From Sanguinoderma infundibulare (lineage: Eukaryota; Basidiomycota; Agaricomycetes; Polyporales; Polyporaceae): 64,000 bases of DNA. Where the stretch lies: positions 3,906,001 to 3,970,000 of the forward strand of contig JAVLRN010000001.1 of the NCBI GenBank assembly GCA_032821775.1, in the 5' to 3' direction. The notes under the pieces were generated by a model. That model made no database searches. It was not told where the DNA came from and saw only the letters and a list, made by a program, of their open reading frames with translations. A program made the translations under genes and the position numbers. Below, in pieces: positions 11,612 to 22,729 of this stretch (positions are counted from its first letter, which is position 1; each line of letters starts with the position of its first letter).

Positions 11612-13245
11612 ATGTTCGTCGTATCCTTGCGCACGGCCCAGGAAATAAAACGAAGGTCCAAAGACATGTTCCGCAGGTCCACCGCAGAGTCCCCCTCCCC
11701 CAGGTCGGAATCTCCGCGGGCTCCCGAGCCGGGGGATCCGGGCGTGGGTGTAGAGAGCAGCCTCAAGAAGACCCGCTTCTCTTGGTTCCGGAACAGCGGC
11801 CGCAGGTCCGGCGTCGTCCTCCAGCCCTCCCTCTTCCGCCACTCCGCTGCGGTGTCGCCATCGCCATCATCGTCCCCGGTATCGTCCCCGATCTCGTCCG
11901 ACGGCGACCCCTCGTCCTCATCCGATGGCGAGACCACGCGGGCGTCGGTAGACGTCACCGACGAGCGCGGCCGTGCCCTCGACATCCTCGAAGGCCGCGC
12001 GCGCCCCGACGACGAGCCGGAGCAGCTGCCAACGCCCGCGCCCACGCCCAACCGCGCATCCACGAGCACGCCTAGCCACGCATCCCCGAGCGGGGCCGGG
12101 ACTTCCTCACAAGACGTCTCCGAGAGCCCCAACCCGAACACACCAAGCACGCCGAACAGACCGATGTCGTTCATGAACGCGCTCCCCTTCGCCGTCATCC
12201 CCGGCCGTTCGCGCTCCGGCTCCGTCGGCTCGCGGCGCTCGGTGTCGAATGACGAGCGGCCGAGCCCGCGGCGGTCCATGTCGAACGACGAGCGGCAATC
12301 AAGCGGCGGGCGGAGGTCCATCGACGCGCCGACCGAGCGCCGCGCGAGCTCGCGCCTCGACCGCGTCCCGGAAAACAGCACCATCGCCTCGCCCTCGCCC
12401 TCGACGCCGCGGATGGGCGGTGACCGGCGCACGAGCGGCGAGATGCTGCTCGCGCACGACGCGGACACGGACGAGCAGGGGCTCCCGACGTACGCGAGCG
12501 CGGCGTACCCGTCGCGCCCCATCGCGTACCACTTCGCGCAGGCGGGGCCGTTCTCGATGACGCTCAGCGCGGGGGAGGCGTACGAGGAGGAGATCGCCGG
12601 CCTGGGGCGGTACCACGTGAGCGTCGGGGTGAACGTGTGGGCGCCGCGGTCGAGCTTGACGGTCGTGCGGCGGGGCTTGGCGGCCGACGGGCCGTTGGTC
12701 GCGCAGATCGAGTGAGTTCGCAAGCTACGACGTGGTCGTATTTACGCACATGGCCGGTCGGGGTTCTTACGCATGTGATGGGACAGGTTCGGGTACACTT
12801 CGTCGACGTCGCCTACTCTCGTGATGGGGGATTCGTGCAGGCAGTTGAAAGACGTGCTGTCGAGGAGCCTGACGAACAGGTGAGTGTCGCGCTTGTGTCG
12901 CGCGTGAGAGACGCTCTTACGCGAAGATGACCAGCACGAAGACGTACTCGCTCGGAAATGGTATGACCATCGTCTGGAAGCTGAATCGGAATAAATGGCA
13001 GGTCAGAATTTCGGTTTTTGCATGCGTCCTTGTATCGGGAAGCTTACCTCGAATCGAAGGCGTACATGAACGGGACGCCTGTAGCCACGTTCTCTCCTAA
13101 CCCACCCAGATCGCTGGTCGTTCAGCCACTCGCTCACAAATACATGGACCACATCTTGCTCGCAACGCTCCTCCTCATGCGCGACAAAGACGCGGAGGTG
13201 TTTGAGCGTCCGGACTACTCAGTTGTACCTATACCGTTCGTTTGA
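11612..13245 (+). CDS. Ser/Pro-rich protein with C-terminal DUF6593-like domain
   Basis: Exons 11612-12711, 12787-12879, 12935-13001 and 13060-13245 give 481 residues. Roughly the first 280 residues are low-complexity Ser, Pro, Arg and Asp, with a repeated RRS(V/M)SNDER segment around residues 210-235 that resembles kinase target sites. The C-terminal part (from about AYPSRPIAYHF) forms a compact domain of the Agaricomycete DUF6593 type. It has YHVSVGVNVWAPRSSLTVV, GNGMTIVWKL, a VATFSP strand, and a closing segment MDHILLATLLLMRDKD. The last acceptor (13058-13059) was preferred over one 17 nt upstream because only it keeps the frame. The function of DUF6593 is unknown. No signal peptide or membrane helix is seen, so it is probably cytosolic or nuclear. 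Confidence 0.75.
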
Positions 13246-14753
13246 TGTAACGTATTCCGTTCCGGGCTGCGCCGTCTCTACATGGAGACGGGGTGTATTT
13301 AATATTTATGGAGCCCCTGCACAACGAACACAGATGGGAGACATGCATGTGGAGAGCTCGCGAGGAAGGGATGATGTCTGATGCGGGAGCACAGGCCGTA
13401 GTCTCCCAGAGCTGCAACCAGCATGCGGTCCTGCTCCACAGTGGGAACGAACCGTTGCGACTGACAATTAGCGTGCAAGGCAGCACGTAGACGACACAAG
13501 AAAAGTTGGAGCGGAATGACGTTTCTGACAGTCCAGAGGGAGCTCCGAAACCCCGAAGTTGAACAAGCCGAAGAAGGGCGTTCGGATGGCGGCGCGCCCT
13601 TGCAACGCGACACTTGTGCGACAACCGCGTACACTAGTGCCGTTAGACAATGGCTTCCCGTTCAACGGTCAGGTCCTTTGGAGGAGGGCGGAGCGATTGC
13701 ACGGACCTGTGGCGAAGGTCGCGAGACGTTGGGGGCCCTTGGGCGACACTCGTCCGCGGACGAACGTTAACCCTCGTGCCATTTAGCTTTCTAGGGTCGA
13801 TACTCTTGCAGAGGTCAAGGCTCAAGATTGTTGTGCCGCGTGGGCTTCATGAAGACCCCATGGCGTTGATGGCGAGAGCGCGCGCGAGAAGTAGCCCGGA
13901 ACGCTCACCGTCGTGCTCATTGCGCGAGGCTGCCTGGGGAAGGTCCTGCTGTTAAATCGCCACTCCCGACGCGTCATTCATCTCGTGTGGGTCATTCGTC
14001 TCGTGTGAAGAGTAGTGCGTGTCGCCTTCGGCGCCGGGGGCATGGTTCGCCAGTATGGGTAATACCCTGAAGATATACTCAAGACATCAGCGCATATATA
14101 TGGTGGACCATTTTGAGGAAAGGTCCCCGGTGGGTCGCCCAGACCAAGAATGAATGACTGACAAGATGCTCGGATGACGGTGATACTTTGAAGCTTTAGG
14201 GAAAGCGCATACGGGTGCAGCGAAGGTTCTGCCTCAGTAGAGGGCTCGGAAATCAAGACCCTGGACACTCACCCGCCTTTGGAAAGAGGCATGCTTCCAA
14301 ATGAATGGACCCGAAATGGTCGCCTGAGCGTGGTGTTCTTGACGCGGGGATTGGCGGGCGTGGAGGCGTGGGTGACGGATTTTCGGGATAATGACCGCAT
14401 GCCGTGGCGTGCAAACGTGCCGCAGCATGAGAGCGGATCCGCAACTTCTGTCCGAAGAGTGTGACGACGGATGCGGTAATTGACGTGGTTCAGCGAGCGG
14501 GGAGGTGAGGACGATGGGTTCGAGGCCGCCGCCGATGTGGGCTCGGTCGGGAACGGCGACGACCCCGATCGGCATCGGTGGGAGATCGGGGCTGGGCTGA
14601 TTGCATCTGGCGGGCTGATGTGACCGAGTGGGCGCAAGGTGGGCGTTTGAGAGTAGTGCGAGGCGAGTGCCAGTCGTGGTCGCCGTCGTCAGAGCCTTCC
14701 CCTCGCCCCGGCTTCCAGGTTTGATCCAGGTCCGACACTGACCGAGTCCCTCG
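13246..14753. other. Intergenic region
   Basis: About 1.5 kb without a recognisable gene. A frame at 13559-13786 (+) and others here show no family features. The right end is the promoter of the chitin deacetylase. Confidence 0.5.
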
Positions 14754-14761
14754 TTTATATA
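14754..14761 (+). promoter_or_regulatory. TATA-like box of the chitin deacetylase gene
   Basis: TTTATATA lies about 90 bases before the ATG at 14849. A CT-rich stretch (14763-14800) of the kind seen around fungal transcription starts follows it. Confidence 0.5.
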
Positions 14762-14848
14762 CGCCCCCTCCCCACTGTCTTTCCTCTTTCGCCTCGTATC
14801 CTACAGCCTAATTACGCCCCCGAGGTCGTTTCTTGGTCTCGCTTCAAC

Positions 14849-16927
14849 ATGCTATCCCCCACCCTCCTCGCCGCCACCCTCCCCTTCTTGGCCTATGTCT
14901 TCGCTCAGGACGGCTCTATCTCCGGCCCCACCAGCTCGACCGCGGCCGCCGGATACTCCTGCGACCCCAGCACCTGCAAGTTGCCCAACTGCAACTGTGC
15001 GAGCACAGATCCTCCAGGTGGCCTCGCTGTGGTGAGTGGTTCCGAACCTTAACTCTCTCCGACACGCCTTCCTCTTCTTTCATTTCCTGCAACCTTTCTC
15101 CATCTCTCAACGCTTCGCACGCTCATCCAATGTCTTGGCACCATGGCAGACCGACACCCCCATGTTCGTCGTCTTCACTGCCGACGATGCCATCCAGAGC
15201 TACACCATCGACGCCGTCAACCAATTTCTCGCCCACCGCAAGAACCCCAACGGCTGCCAGCCCAAAATGACGTACTACAACTCGATCGACTACACAAACT
15301 TCACCCTAGTGACCGATTGGTTTGTAGCAGGCAACGAGATCGCAGACCACACGTACGTCCTCCTATATGTCGTCCCAAAATGCACCACGACCTGTCCAAC
15401 TCTAAAACTCAATCATTCCTCAGCATGACCCACGTCGGCACCCCGCCCCAGGACGAGGTCTCCGGCAACCTGATCGCCCTCAACCAGCTCGCCGGCATCC
15501 CCCTGTCCTCCATCATTGGCTTCCGAGCCCCTTTCCTCAACTACTCCGTCGACACCCTCACCATGCTCAGCAAGCTCGGCTTCACCTACGACTCGTCCGC
15601 CTCCGCCTCCACCCCCGTCACCGACCCGGGCACCGACGCCTTCTGGCCATACACCCTCGACAACGGCATGGCCAACGACTGTCTCTCTGTCGACAACATG
15701 TGCAAGGGCCAACCCAAGCTCCCCGGCTTCTGGGAAATCCCGATGTATGCCTTGTTTGACGAGCGTGGCGTCGACGGCCCGCACCTCATGGACCCGTGGC
15801 TGTGAGTGCCTATATGCTTGTTTGGCCGACTTCCCAAAGTAATCCGTGTGCTCGCCAACAGCGACGCCGCGAACGGCGCGGACGCGGTTAACGACACCGC
15901 CACGCTCGAGTACCTCAAGTCCACCTTCACCGATCACTACAACGCCAAGCGTCAGCCCTTCGGTCTCTACACTCACCCGATCCACGTCTCCGTAAGTTCA
16001 GTTGAGAAGACAAGCGTGTGGTTAAGTAAATTCACAACTCGCTCTTCAGCTCTCCGTCCCCGGTACGACGGCCTCCAATTCCACCATCGCCATGATCAAC
16101 CAGTTCCTCGATTGGGCGCAGGAACAACCTAACAGTGCGCCATCCCTCCAAATTCCACAACCTCTGACCCTTGTCTGACTTCACGCACGTGACCCATCCC
16201 AGCGTGGATCGTCTCCTCCGAGCAGCTCCTCGCCTGGGTCCGCAACCCGGTGCCGCTCTCGCAGCTCGACAGCTTCGCGCCGCTCAAGTGCTCCACGCCC
16301 GCCGTAGACTCCACCCTCAAGATCTGCAACGGCATCCCCCAGAACGAAGCCGGCTTGGTCGAGCTCTGCGCCTTCAACGACTTCCCCTTCTATACCTGCG
16401 TACGTCCTTCCGTCTCGCCACCGCCATCGGTGCAGGATGTTAACGTGTTTCGGCGCATACACACATATATGCACACAGTACGGCTGCCCTGACGAGCACC
16501 CGAGCCCCTCCAACCCGAGTCCGGCACAGGCCACCAGCTCAGCGGCGCCCCGTTACCGCCGTAAGTTCTATTTTTGTAATCGTGCCTCGACTAAACCACT
16601 TACCGCCTGACCCTCATTCCCCCCTCTCCGCCAGTCGCGTCAAACTGCTCGACGCCGTTCTGGGACCCGATCAAGGGCGACTGCATCTGCTCGTCCTCGA
16701 CCTGCGCCTTCACCGACACCTCGCGCCCGATCGGCCCCAACGGCGCGAACCTCACCGGCGACCAGGTCAACTCGACCGACGGCTCCGCGTCATCGAGCCA
16801 GAGCGCGGACCCGTACGTGCCCTTCAACGCCGCCATGACGCGGCTTCCGCCCGGCGCGTCCACCGCGCTCCTCGTCGGGGTCGTCGGCGCGGTCGTGGGT
16901 GCGCTCGGCGCCGTTGCGCGGCTGTAA
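14849..16927 (+). CDS. Chitin deacetylase-like CE4 protein, secreted and probably GPI-anchored
   Basis: The protein begins with a signal peptide (MLSPTLLAATLPFLAYVFAQ) and a short Cys-rich segment (YSCDPSTCKLPNCNC). A polysaccharide deacetylase domain follows. Motif 1 is FTADDA, keeping both Asp residues but with Ala where most CE4 enzymes have Phe. Motif 2 is DHTMTH, with the two metal His. Motif 3 is FRAPF. A late YTHPIH supplies a further His. The RKNPNGC segment is characteristic of the animal-type chitin deacetylase branch. The C-terminus has a second Cys-rich stretch, a Ser-rich linker and a hydrophobic tail (ALLVGVVGAVVGALGAV) suited to a GPI anchor. Clear introns include 15032-15149, 15353-15423 and several 50-90 nt introns after 15800. 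It would deacetylate chitin at the cell surface. It is an isolated gene with its own TATA-like promoter. Confidence 0.88.
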
Positions 16928-17504
16928 GCGCATCTCGCGCTCGCCCGTTTTCAACAGCGACAGTCGTCTGTGGCGACTGGGACCGGACCATTACCGCTAC
17001 CCCGCCGGAAGGGCTGGGCAGCCGTTCAGCTGTGCTACGTGAAGGACCTGGTGTCATGTCGCTGGTCTACGGACGCTATGAGAACAATGATTGCTCTCCT
17101 CCTCCTTCCCCCCCCTCTCTCCTCCACCCCCCTACCCCTGCTCCCATCATCATCACCATCATCTATCCACTGCCGTGCTATCTTGCTTATTCACTTCGGC
17201 CCGGACTTCACATGGACATACGATAACCCACGAATGGTCCCGCCAGCAGGACCGCCGCATCACTACTGCTGTCTTTCACTCATAGCTATTATTATGGACC
17301 GGGCTAATCAATGCTTTGAACTGGACTTTGCAGGCTGACGGTGGTTCTTCCGGCGCGAAGCTGAACGACGTCGCGCAGGTGGTGGCATTACTTGAGTACA
17401 CTGTAGTCGTTGGAGATAACAGATCTGAAGTATGTCAAACAGGAACAATCCCGTGCCGATACTGTCCGTGTCTCCGCTCAAATGCTCATGCTAACGTTCC
17501 AAGG
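16928..17504. other. Intergenic region after the chitin deacetylase
   Basis: 3' flank with pyrimidine-rich runs (17095-17165). No coding sequence is supportable. Confidence 0.5.
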
Positions 17505-17650
17505 GCAGTGGGGCTCGGAGTTGGGATCCTCTTTGACGACGGGGTCCAACGACGCCGGGTCGAGTCCAATGGCTTCCAGCTGAAGGACTCTGAATTGGAT
17601 CCCGGCCTCCGCCTTAAAAAAACACTGACGAACCATCCAGGTTGTCCAAG
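17505..17650 (-). pseudogene. DUF2235 C-terminal-half relic
   Basis: One minus-strand frame reads TTWMVRQCFFKAEAGIQF, then IGLDPASLDPVVKEDP. This aligns with RWMIRECFKADTGIRF and IGLDPASLHPIVKDRP of the DUF2235 gene at the left edge. Neither the GGG motif upstream nor the C-terminal part downstream is present. It is an isolated fragment, about 13 kb from the intact copies and on the other strand, directly behind a broken F-box gene. Confidence 0.7.
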
Positions 17651-17719
17651 TAAGTTCGACGTCGTCGTCGTCGTCGCTTCCCGAATTAGCAAACTCTGCA
17701 CAAGAGCGCGGCATAGCAT

Positions 17720-19137
17720 ACGCCGATCAGTAGTACTTCACAACTCGAGAGTCGACACAGGTTCCGAACCCGGCAGAACGCGACGTACCGCGTACCCGAG
17801 CGGGAGTGCGTTGCGAGACAGGCACCTGCGCCGAACACGCGAATGGCCTGTGTCCCGCTTCGAAAAACGGGAGCGCATCATCGCGAGGTGACGCCGACGG
17901 AAGGCGCAGTGGTGTTCCTTGTAGGGCGAATGAGAGGCGCGTTCGGGAGCACAAGATAGGGCGCGAAGGCCATAGCAGACCCCCGAAGAAGTCGACACGG
18001 ACGTCAGTCGTCCCGTAGACAGCCAACCGTTCAGGACCGTTGCGCAGGGCTGGCAGGCGAGGTTTGACAGTCAAGCTCAGCTCGCGTAGCCGCTGAATCG
18101 CCGGGAGCGTCCCGAGCCTTTTCTATATGTTCGTACACCTTGTGATCGGGTCGCCAGCCATGTAGGTCGAGCACGACGGACGTGAGCCCCTCGTGGGGCA
18201 TACAGCCGACAACGTCTCGACAAACACTGTCAGATCCTTCCCCTACGTTGCGAGTCGATATTGAGCCGAGGTAGATCAACAGGTGATGGTGGTACCGAAA
18301 GTCCTTGAGGTGTGCGAAGTTGGATATGTTGCGCTACAAGGTATCGGATATACTCTTTAGGCAGAGGGTATGGTAGATTCTTGAAGCTCTTTAAGACCTG
18401 TTTTTTGGCTTCTAGTGAGGGAGGGGGCTTCGAGGTGGGCGAGATTCGGGCGAGTCTCGGCGATGATTCGCAGATGGTCCAGTGGAGCGGTGCGATCATG
18501 CTGGCCCCGTATACGGGTGATAGAGAGAGTTGCCGGCATCGGGGGAGGAGCAAAGCAACTTCAGAATCGAGGGTCCAGGGTCCAGAGGGCCAAACTTCCG
18601 CACCTCCCAAAACCATTCGCGCAAGTTGGGGAACGTCGGTGGGACGCTGTACCGTGCGACGAAGAGGTGTATCGTGCTTTCGCCGATTTCGAGATCCGCT
18701 TCTGAGGATGGAAGACGTGGATGCGTCGTGCGAGACGGCCGAAATGTTGCCATTGGAGTTTTAAGTGATTGAGATCCCGACGTTGCAAAATTAGGACATG
18801 GTCTACTAGCGATTAGGGGAGAGCTGTAGCTGACCTTGCGATACCCTAGCCGTCCAGTAGCGGTATCCGTGACCAGATGCTGACGCCATCTAGCAAATCT
18901 CGCGAAGGTACAAGACAGCCCGCCATGTGGTTCCCGCCACAAGATTTCGGAAGCAGGGCCTGCGAAAGCCTTGCAAGTTCGAACGGCGTTGTCGAGCGTC
19001 CAATCAGACGATGAACATCTCTCGAAGATTTCGTAAACGATTTCGGGTACTGTGAGTGCGGAGTGCATCGGTGTGTCTGTTGGGGAATTCTCCGAGACGG
19101 CGGGACCAGGGGAGAGTGTAATTTGTTCTGTTGTCAC
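17720..19137 (-). pseudogene. F-box/LRR-like gene, broken copy
   Basis: Exon 1 (19137 to about 18837) is open and gives MTTEQITLSP, the F-box core (ALTVPEIVYEIFERC) and CKAFAGPASEILWR. It aligns closely with the intact gene at 39946. Downstream the copy is damaged. The expected AG before exon 2 reads GG. A one-base deletion relative to the intact copy shifts the frame between RRIHVFH and SSEADLEIGE. A TGA follows TGPA near 18498, and further frame shifts occur at about 18400 and 18100. Recognisable pieces continue down to LTSVVLDLHG and LRELSLTVKPRL. A gene for a substrate adaptor of an SCF ubiquitin ligase has thus decayed here. Confidence 0.8.
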
Positions 19138-19470
19138 CCCTCTCGCGACGGGGTTGAACGTCGAGAACGCGCCCTATAGCGGCGCACAAATTTCGAGCTC
19201 CAGCCGCCAGTACCTGGGCCGCCGGGTGCGAATGCGACTTGGGGTGCGGACGATAAGGCAGTCCTAGCTGAAGATAAGAGTTTGATATGGCTGCGGAATT
19301 GTTTAACAGAGGGAGACGAGACTGAATACAATGGGCAGGAGCACCTACAGGAGCCAGAGCAGCAATGGAGAACTTCTTAAACCACCATAACGAAAAGCGG
19401 TCGCAAACGACAGATGTCCATGTAATGATATTCAGCAACATGGATTCTGTAACGAATGCAAACTTCGTAT
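19138..19470. other. Intergenic region before tRNA-Ala(CGC)
   Basis: Upstream flank of the broken F-box gene and of the tRNA. Nothing else is seen. Confidence 0.5.
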
Positions 19471-19542
19471 GGGCATTTGGCACAGTGGTAGCGCGCACGC
19501 TTCGCATGCGTGAGGTCCAGGGTTCAATCCCCTGAATGTCCA
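19471..19542 (+). tRNA. tRNA-Ala, anticodon CGC
   Basis: The 72-base sequence folds as a full cloverleaf. The acceptor stem is GGGCATT/AATGTCC with one G-U pair and discriminator A. The anticodon stem is CACGC/GCGTG around loop TTCGCAT, giving anticodon CGC for alanine. The T-arm is CAGGG-TTCAATC-CCCTG. There is no intron. The body is nearly identical to the second alanine tRNA at 22632. Confidence 0.95.
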
Positions 19543-19817
19543 GTCTCGCTTCTTCGTTGAACTTTTTTGGCGTACCATCTAATTCATCTCTATATTTCAG
19601 GTTAAAAGTAGACATTTCGGACGTACTATTTGGTGCTATGGGTTGACACGCTACAACAGCGGGTACGAGATCACTTCCCTTCGGTCGCTGAAGACTAGAG
19701 TTCCATAGAAAGAACCATATACAATTCCTTCAATGGATCATGGAGATACGGCTCTCCCAAGATGGAATCCCTACTACATGCAACGAACCCATCTGACCCC
19801 CACACAGTCTCGGATGC
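19543..19817. other. Intergenic region between tRNA-Ala and the GH28 gene end
   Basis: Holds the 3' flank of the tRNA and of the convergent GH28 gene. No other feature is visible. Confidence 0.5.
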
Positions 19818-22271
19818 CTAGTGCGATCCTTTCAGAGTCGGAATGAACAGTCCGTCCCAACACTTGAAGCCGACATCCGAGGCGACCTAGAACATTAAGA
19901 GGGACGAGAACAGTGCATTATGCGGGCACGAACACAGCGGTCAAGCACGAACGCACCGTGGAGGAGTTGCACATAACTCGAACCGGCGACATGGTCTCAG
20001 TTCTGGCCACGATGTGCCTCGCGACGATGTTCGTAGCTGCGGAGCGGATCAACGTGAGAACGACGCTCGATGTCAGCTATGCTTCAAGGATGGCAGAGGG
20101 CATACTGGTGTTGGGGTACAAGTCAAAGATGATGACTTCCTTGCCCGTCGCGCCGGGGACGCAATACCTGGGAGCACGCCGGCGGAGCTCGCGTTAGGTT
20201 CTGAGGAGGCGGGGAGGAGGGCCTGCGGGGCATGATCGGACAACGCACCAGCACGGGTCGGTCACGCAGGAGCCTTCGACGTAGCCAGGTTTGCTATCGT
20301 CGTTTACGGTCAATGAAACCGCGGAGATGAGATAGGCAGTCCGGCCAGAAGGGAGGACTCACTCGTTGATGGTGCCTTTGAAGTTCTCGAAGAGGAAGTC
20401 TTGGATGTGCGTGTTATTTGTGTCTGTCCCGTTTGGCCGCGGGCCAGTCTGAAGGGAATCGCGTTAGCATATGAGGGAATCGCGAACCTCAAGACGTACC
20501 TCCTGATCCCAGTAGCTGACAGCGCGTCAGTGCTTGCTAGATAAGCGGCAATCGACCGGCCTTGCAACTCACTTTTGGGTGACGTAGATCTACGCGGTGG
20601 AGCACTCGTGAGCACATCGACTTTAAACCGCCATGGAGTACACACACCGGGAATACGACGTTGATGAACGCGATGTCCCTCCAGGTAATGCTACAGAAAG
20701 ATCTTGAGACGCCAGATCCATTTGGTCACTGTAATACTCACTTCCGCGCGAGGCCATTGCCGCCAGTCCAACTCTTGAACCTGGCCCCGTAAAGGCTATC
20801 TTTCTACATCAATACACGTCAGTTCAGCCTGAACAGTCCTCCCTGGCGGGACATACCATGGTTACATTCTCGATTCTGACCCGCACAGCGTAAGCGGGGC
20901 TCCGATACGCTCCGGCACATGAACTCACAACACGTCCTGAACATCGGCGACCGAGCCGCCTTGACCAAGCGAGCCGATGGATAGACCATGACCGCCTTCG
21001 CAATAGCTGTTCCTATACCCCGTGCGGACACCGACTCCGTGAGGACGATAATCCGGCCAGTATGTACCGAATCCTGTACCTGAAGTGAATGTTCTTCGCT
21101 CCGCTCCCAACCGTCAAGCAGTCGTCGCCATTTTGAACATGATTATTCTCGAAGAGCATGTCGGTGCCCCCTGCCGAGAATCCTAGAGATCAGGCACATA
21201 AGAAGAAGTTCGCAACCAAAGCGGAGCAGGCTGAATCTTACCATCACTGCGCGTTGAAGGATGTCGAATCAGTCCGCCAATAGTACTATGTCGTTCAGCA
21301 AACCACGCACGTATTGAATGGGAAAGACTGTATTTCAGGTCAGCAAACGAGCCGAGAGCGAAGCAACCAGGCTACCCACGCCCGTGCCAGACACGGCAAC
21401 GATCCTGTTGTCGTGAATATGAAGGTTCTTCGAACCGCTGGTAGCAAAGTTCCAACCGATCGGCTAGAAGACGAGATTCAGCCACTGAATCCACGGTGCA
21501 ATGCAACACGATACGGGAGACGCACTTTCCACAACTTCATGTCACGGATGACGCCGTTCGTGATTTTGCTGAACGCCCAGCCGTGCGGACGGTTGGTCTG
21601 CTGGACTGCATCCCACCACTACATTCGACCGCCTCACTTGAGAAAACGAAGGATGGAGCTGCTTGTATGCTCACCGCTTGACCGTGAGCGTCAACCCAGC
21701 CCCAATTCGGATCCGTAGAGCCGCGTAAAGTTACGTTCGTGCCACCGGTGAAAGTGAACCTGCCGGCGAAGGTTCGTCAAGTCACGGTTACGAAGTGAAT
21801 TGACGATCCGACAGGACATACCATGCACCCGGGAAACCCTAGCCGTCAATTCCACGTCGTTCAATTTGGAACCTGAAGCGGATAACAGCATTGAACCCGG
21901 GCCCACTCACTGAAGCCCCAACGATGTCTGGCAGACATGAGAGATCAGCCTGGCGCACTCGGTGATTTCGATTGAAATTAAGTATACTTACTTTGAATAG
22001 CAGGTATGCTGTCCGGGTAGCTGAGGTTCCCTTCAATTGCCACCTCCACATTGGTGAACGTGGGGAACTTGATGGGCGTGAAGATGTTGTACTTGATTCC
22101 TTTAGCAAATAGGATGGTCGCGTTGGTCGAGTAGTTGCCCGATGCAAGGGCTGCGGCCAATGCTGGGGTGTCGTCTTGCCCGTCCGTGTGCGGGACGACG
22201 AACGTGTTCCAGGCAGATACGTATGAAGCCAGGGACAAGAGGAGCAATCCGAAGCGTATGCCAGCCATCAT
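19818..22271 (-). CDS. Glycoside hydrolase family 28 (polygalacturonase/rhamnogalacturonase-like), about 20 exons
   Basis: The minus-strand gene begins at the ATG 22271 with a signal peptide (MMAGIRFGLLLLSLASYVSA). Exon 1 is 22271-21992. Exon by exon it gives the parallel beta-helix of GH28, including FTFTGGTNVTLRGS and PHGWAFSKITNGVIRDM. The four family motifs are all kept: SFPFNTDGF (NTD), NGDDCLTVGSG (DD), EGGHGLSIGS (GHG) and ARFKSW (R-x-K). The C-terminus reads DVGFKCWDGLFIPT before a TAG at 19818-19820. Very small exons are needed: ACATCG... (17 nt, 21927-21911), GGTTTC... (17 nt, 21838-21822) and a 5-nt TGATG exon inside NTDG. No stop interrupts the spliced frame, so the gene looks intact. 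It encodes a secreted pectin-degrading enzyme. Exo-rhamnogalacturonase is the closest match I recall, but polygalacturonase is possible. Confidence 0.87.
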
Positions 22272-22631
22272 GAAGGAAAGGCGGCGGGGCGGAGACTAAC
22301 ACTGCTCACCAACAGTCCGCTGTTATAGCTCTCTCAACACGCGTCCATACAACGAATGGGATGGACGAAGAGGCGAGTGTTCTCGGCTACTGAGCGCACA
22401 ACCTGCGAAGTCGACATGATCATGTGAACGCGGTGGGTGCTGGAAGGCATGTGTCTGCGACGACATGGCCAACATGTGAGCTCCTGGAAGCATGCAGACG
22501 AAGAAAGGATACAAATTGATGGGCAGATGACCAGCCAGACATCCGTCCTACCAATTCAAAGCCAACGCCGGCAGAATCCACGAGATTACCGCGACGGCCC
22601 ACTCTCCGATGCGGCCCGGGCCCCATCCTAT
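22272..22631. other. Promoter region of the GH28 gene
   Basis: About 360 bases upstream of the GH28 start, ending at the second tRNA-Ala. A CTATAA-like element sits on the minus strand near 22324-22330, about 55 bases before the ATG. Confidence 0.4.
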
Positions 22632-22729
22632 GGGCGTTTGGCACAGTGGTAGCGCGCACGCTTTGCATGGCCTTATATCCCTGTGCATTTGGATGCGTGA
22701 GGTCCAGGGTTCAAACCCCTGAACGTCCA
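22632..22729 (+). tRNA. tRNA-Ala, anticodon TGC, with a 26-nt intron
   Basis: The acceptor stem GGGCGTT/AACGTCC with discriminator A brackets 98 bases. The anticodon stem CACGC/GCGTG holds TT-TGC-A, interrupted after A37 by 22668-22693, the canonical place for nuclear tRNA introns. Removal leaves a 72-base tRNA nearly identical to the one at 19471, but with anticodon TGC. The T-arm is CAGGG-TTCAAAC-CCCTG. Confidence 0.93.

Noticed and set aside
13002..13042. Frameshift in the DUF6593-like gene
   Set aside because: It appears only if the acceptor at 13041-13042 is used; the acceptor at 13058-13059 restores the frame with a 58-nt intron.
13559..13786. Plus-strand frame starting MNKPKKG
   Set aside because: No recognisable domain and two equally open overlapping frames.
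20000..22271. GH28 locus as a pseudogene
   Set aside because: The many stops disappear once small exons are used; all four GH28 motifs and a proper stop remain.
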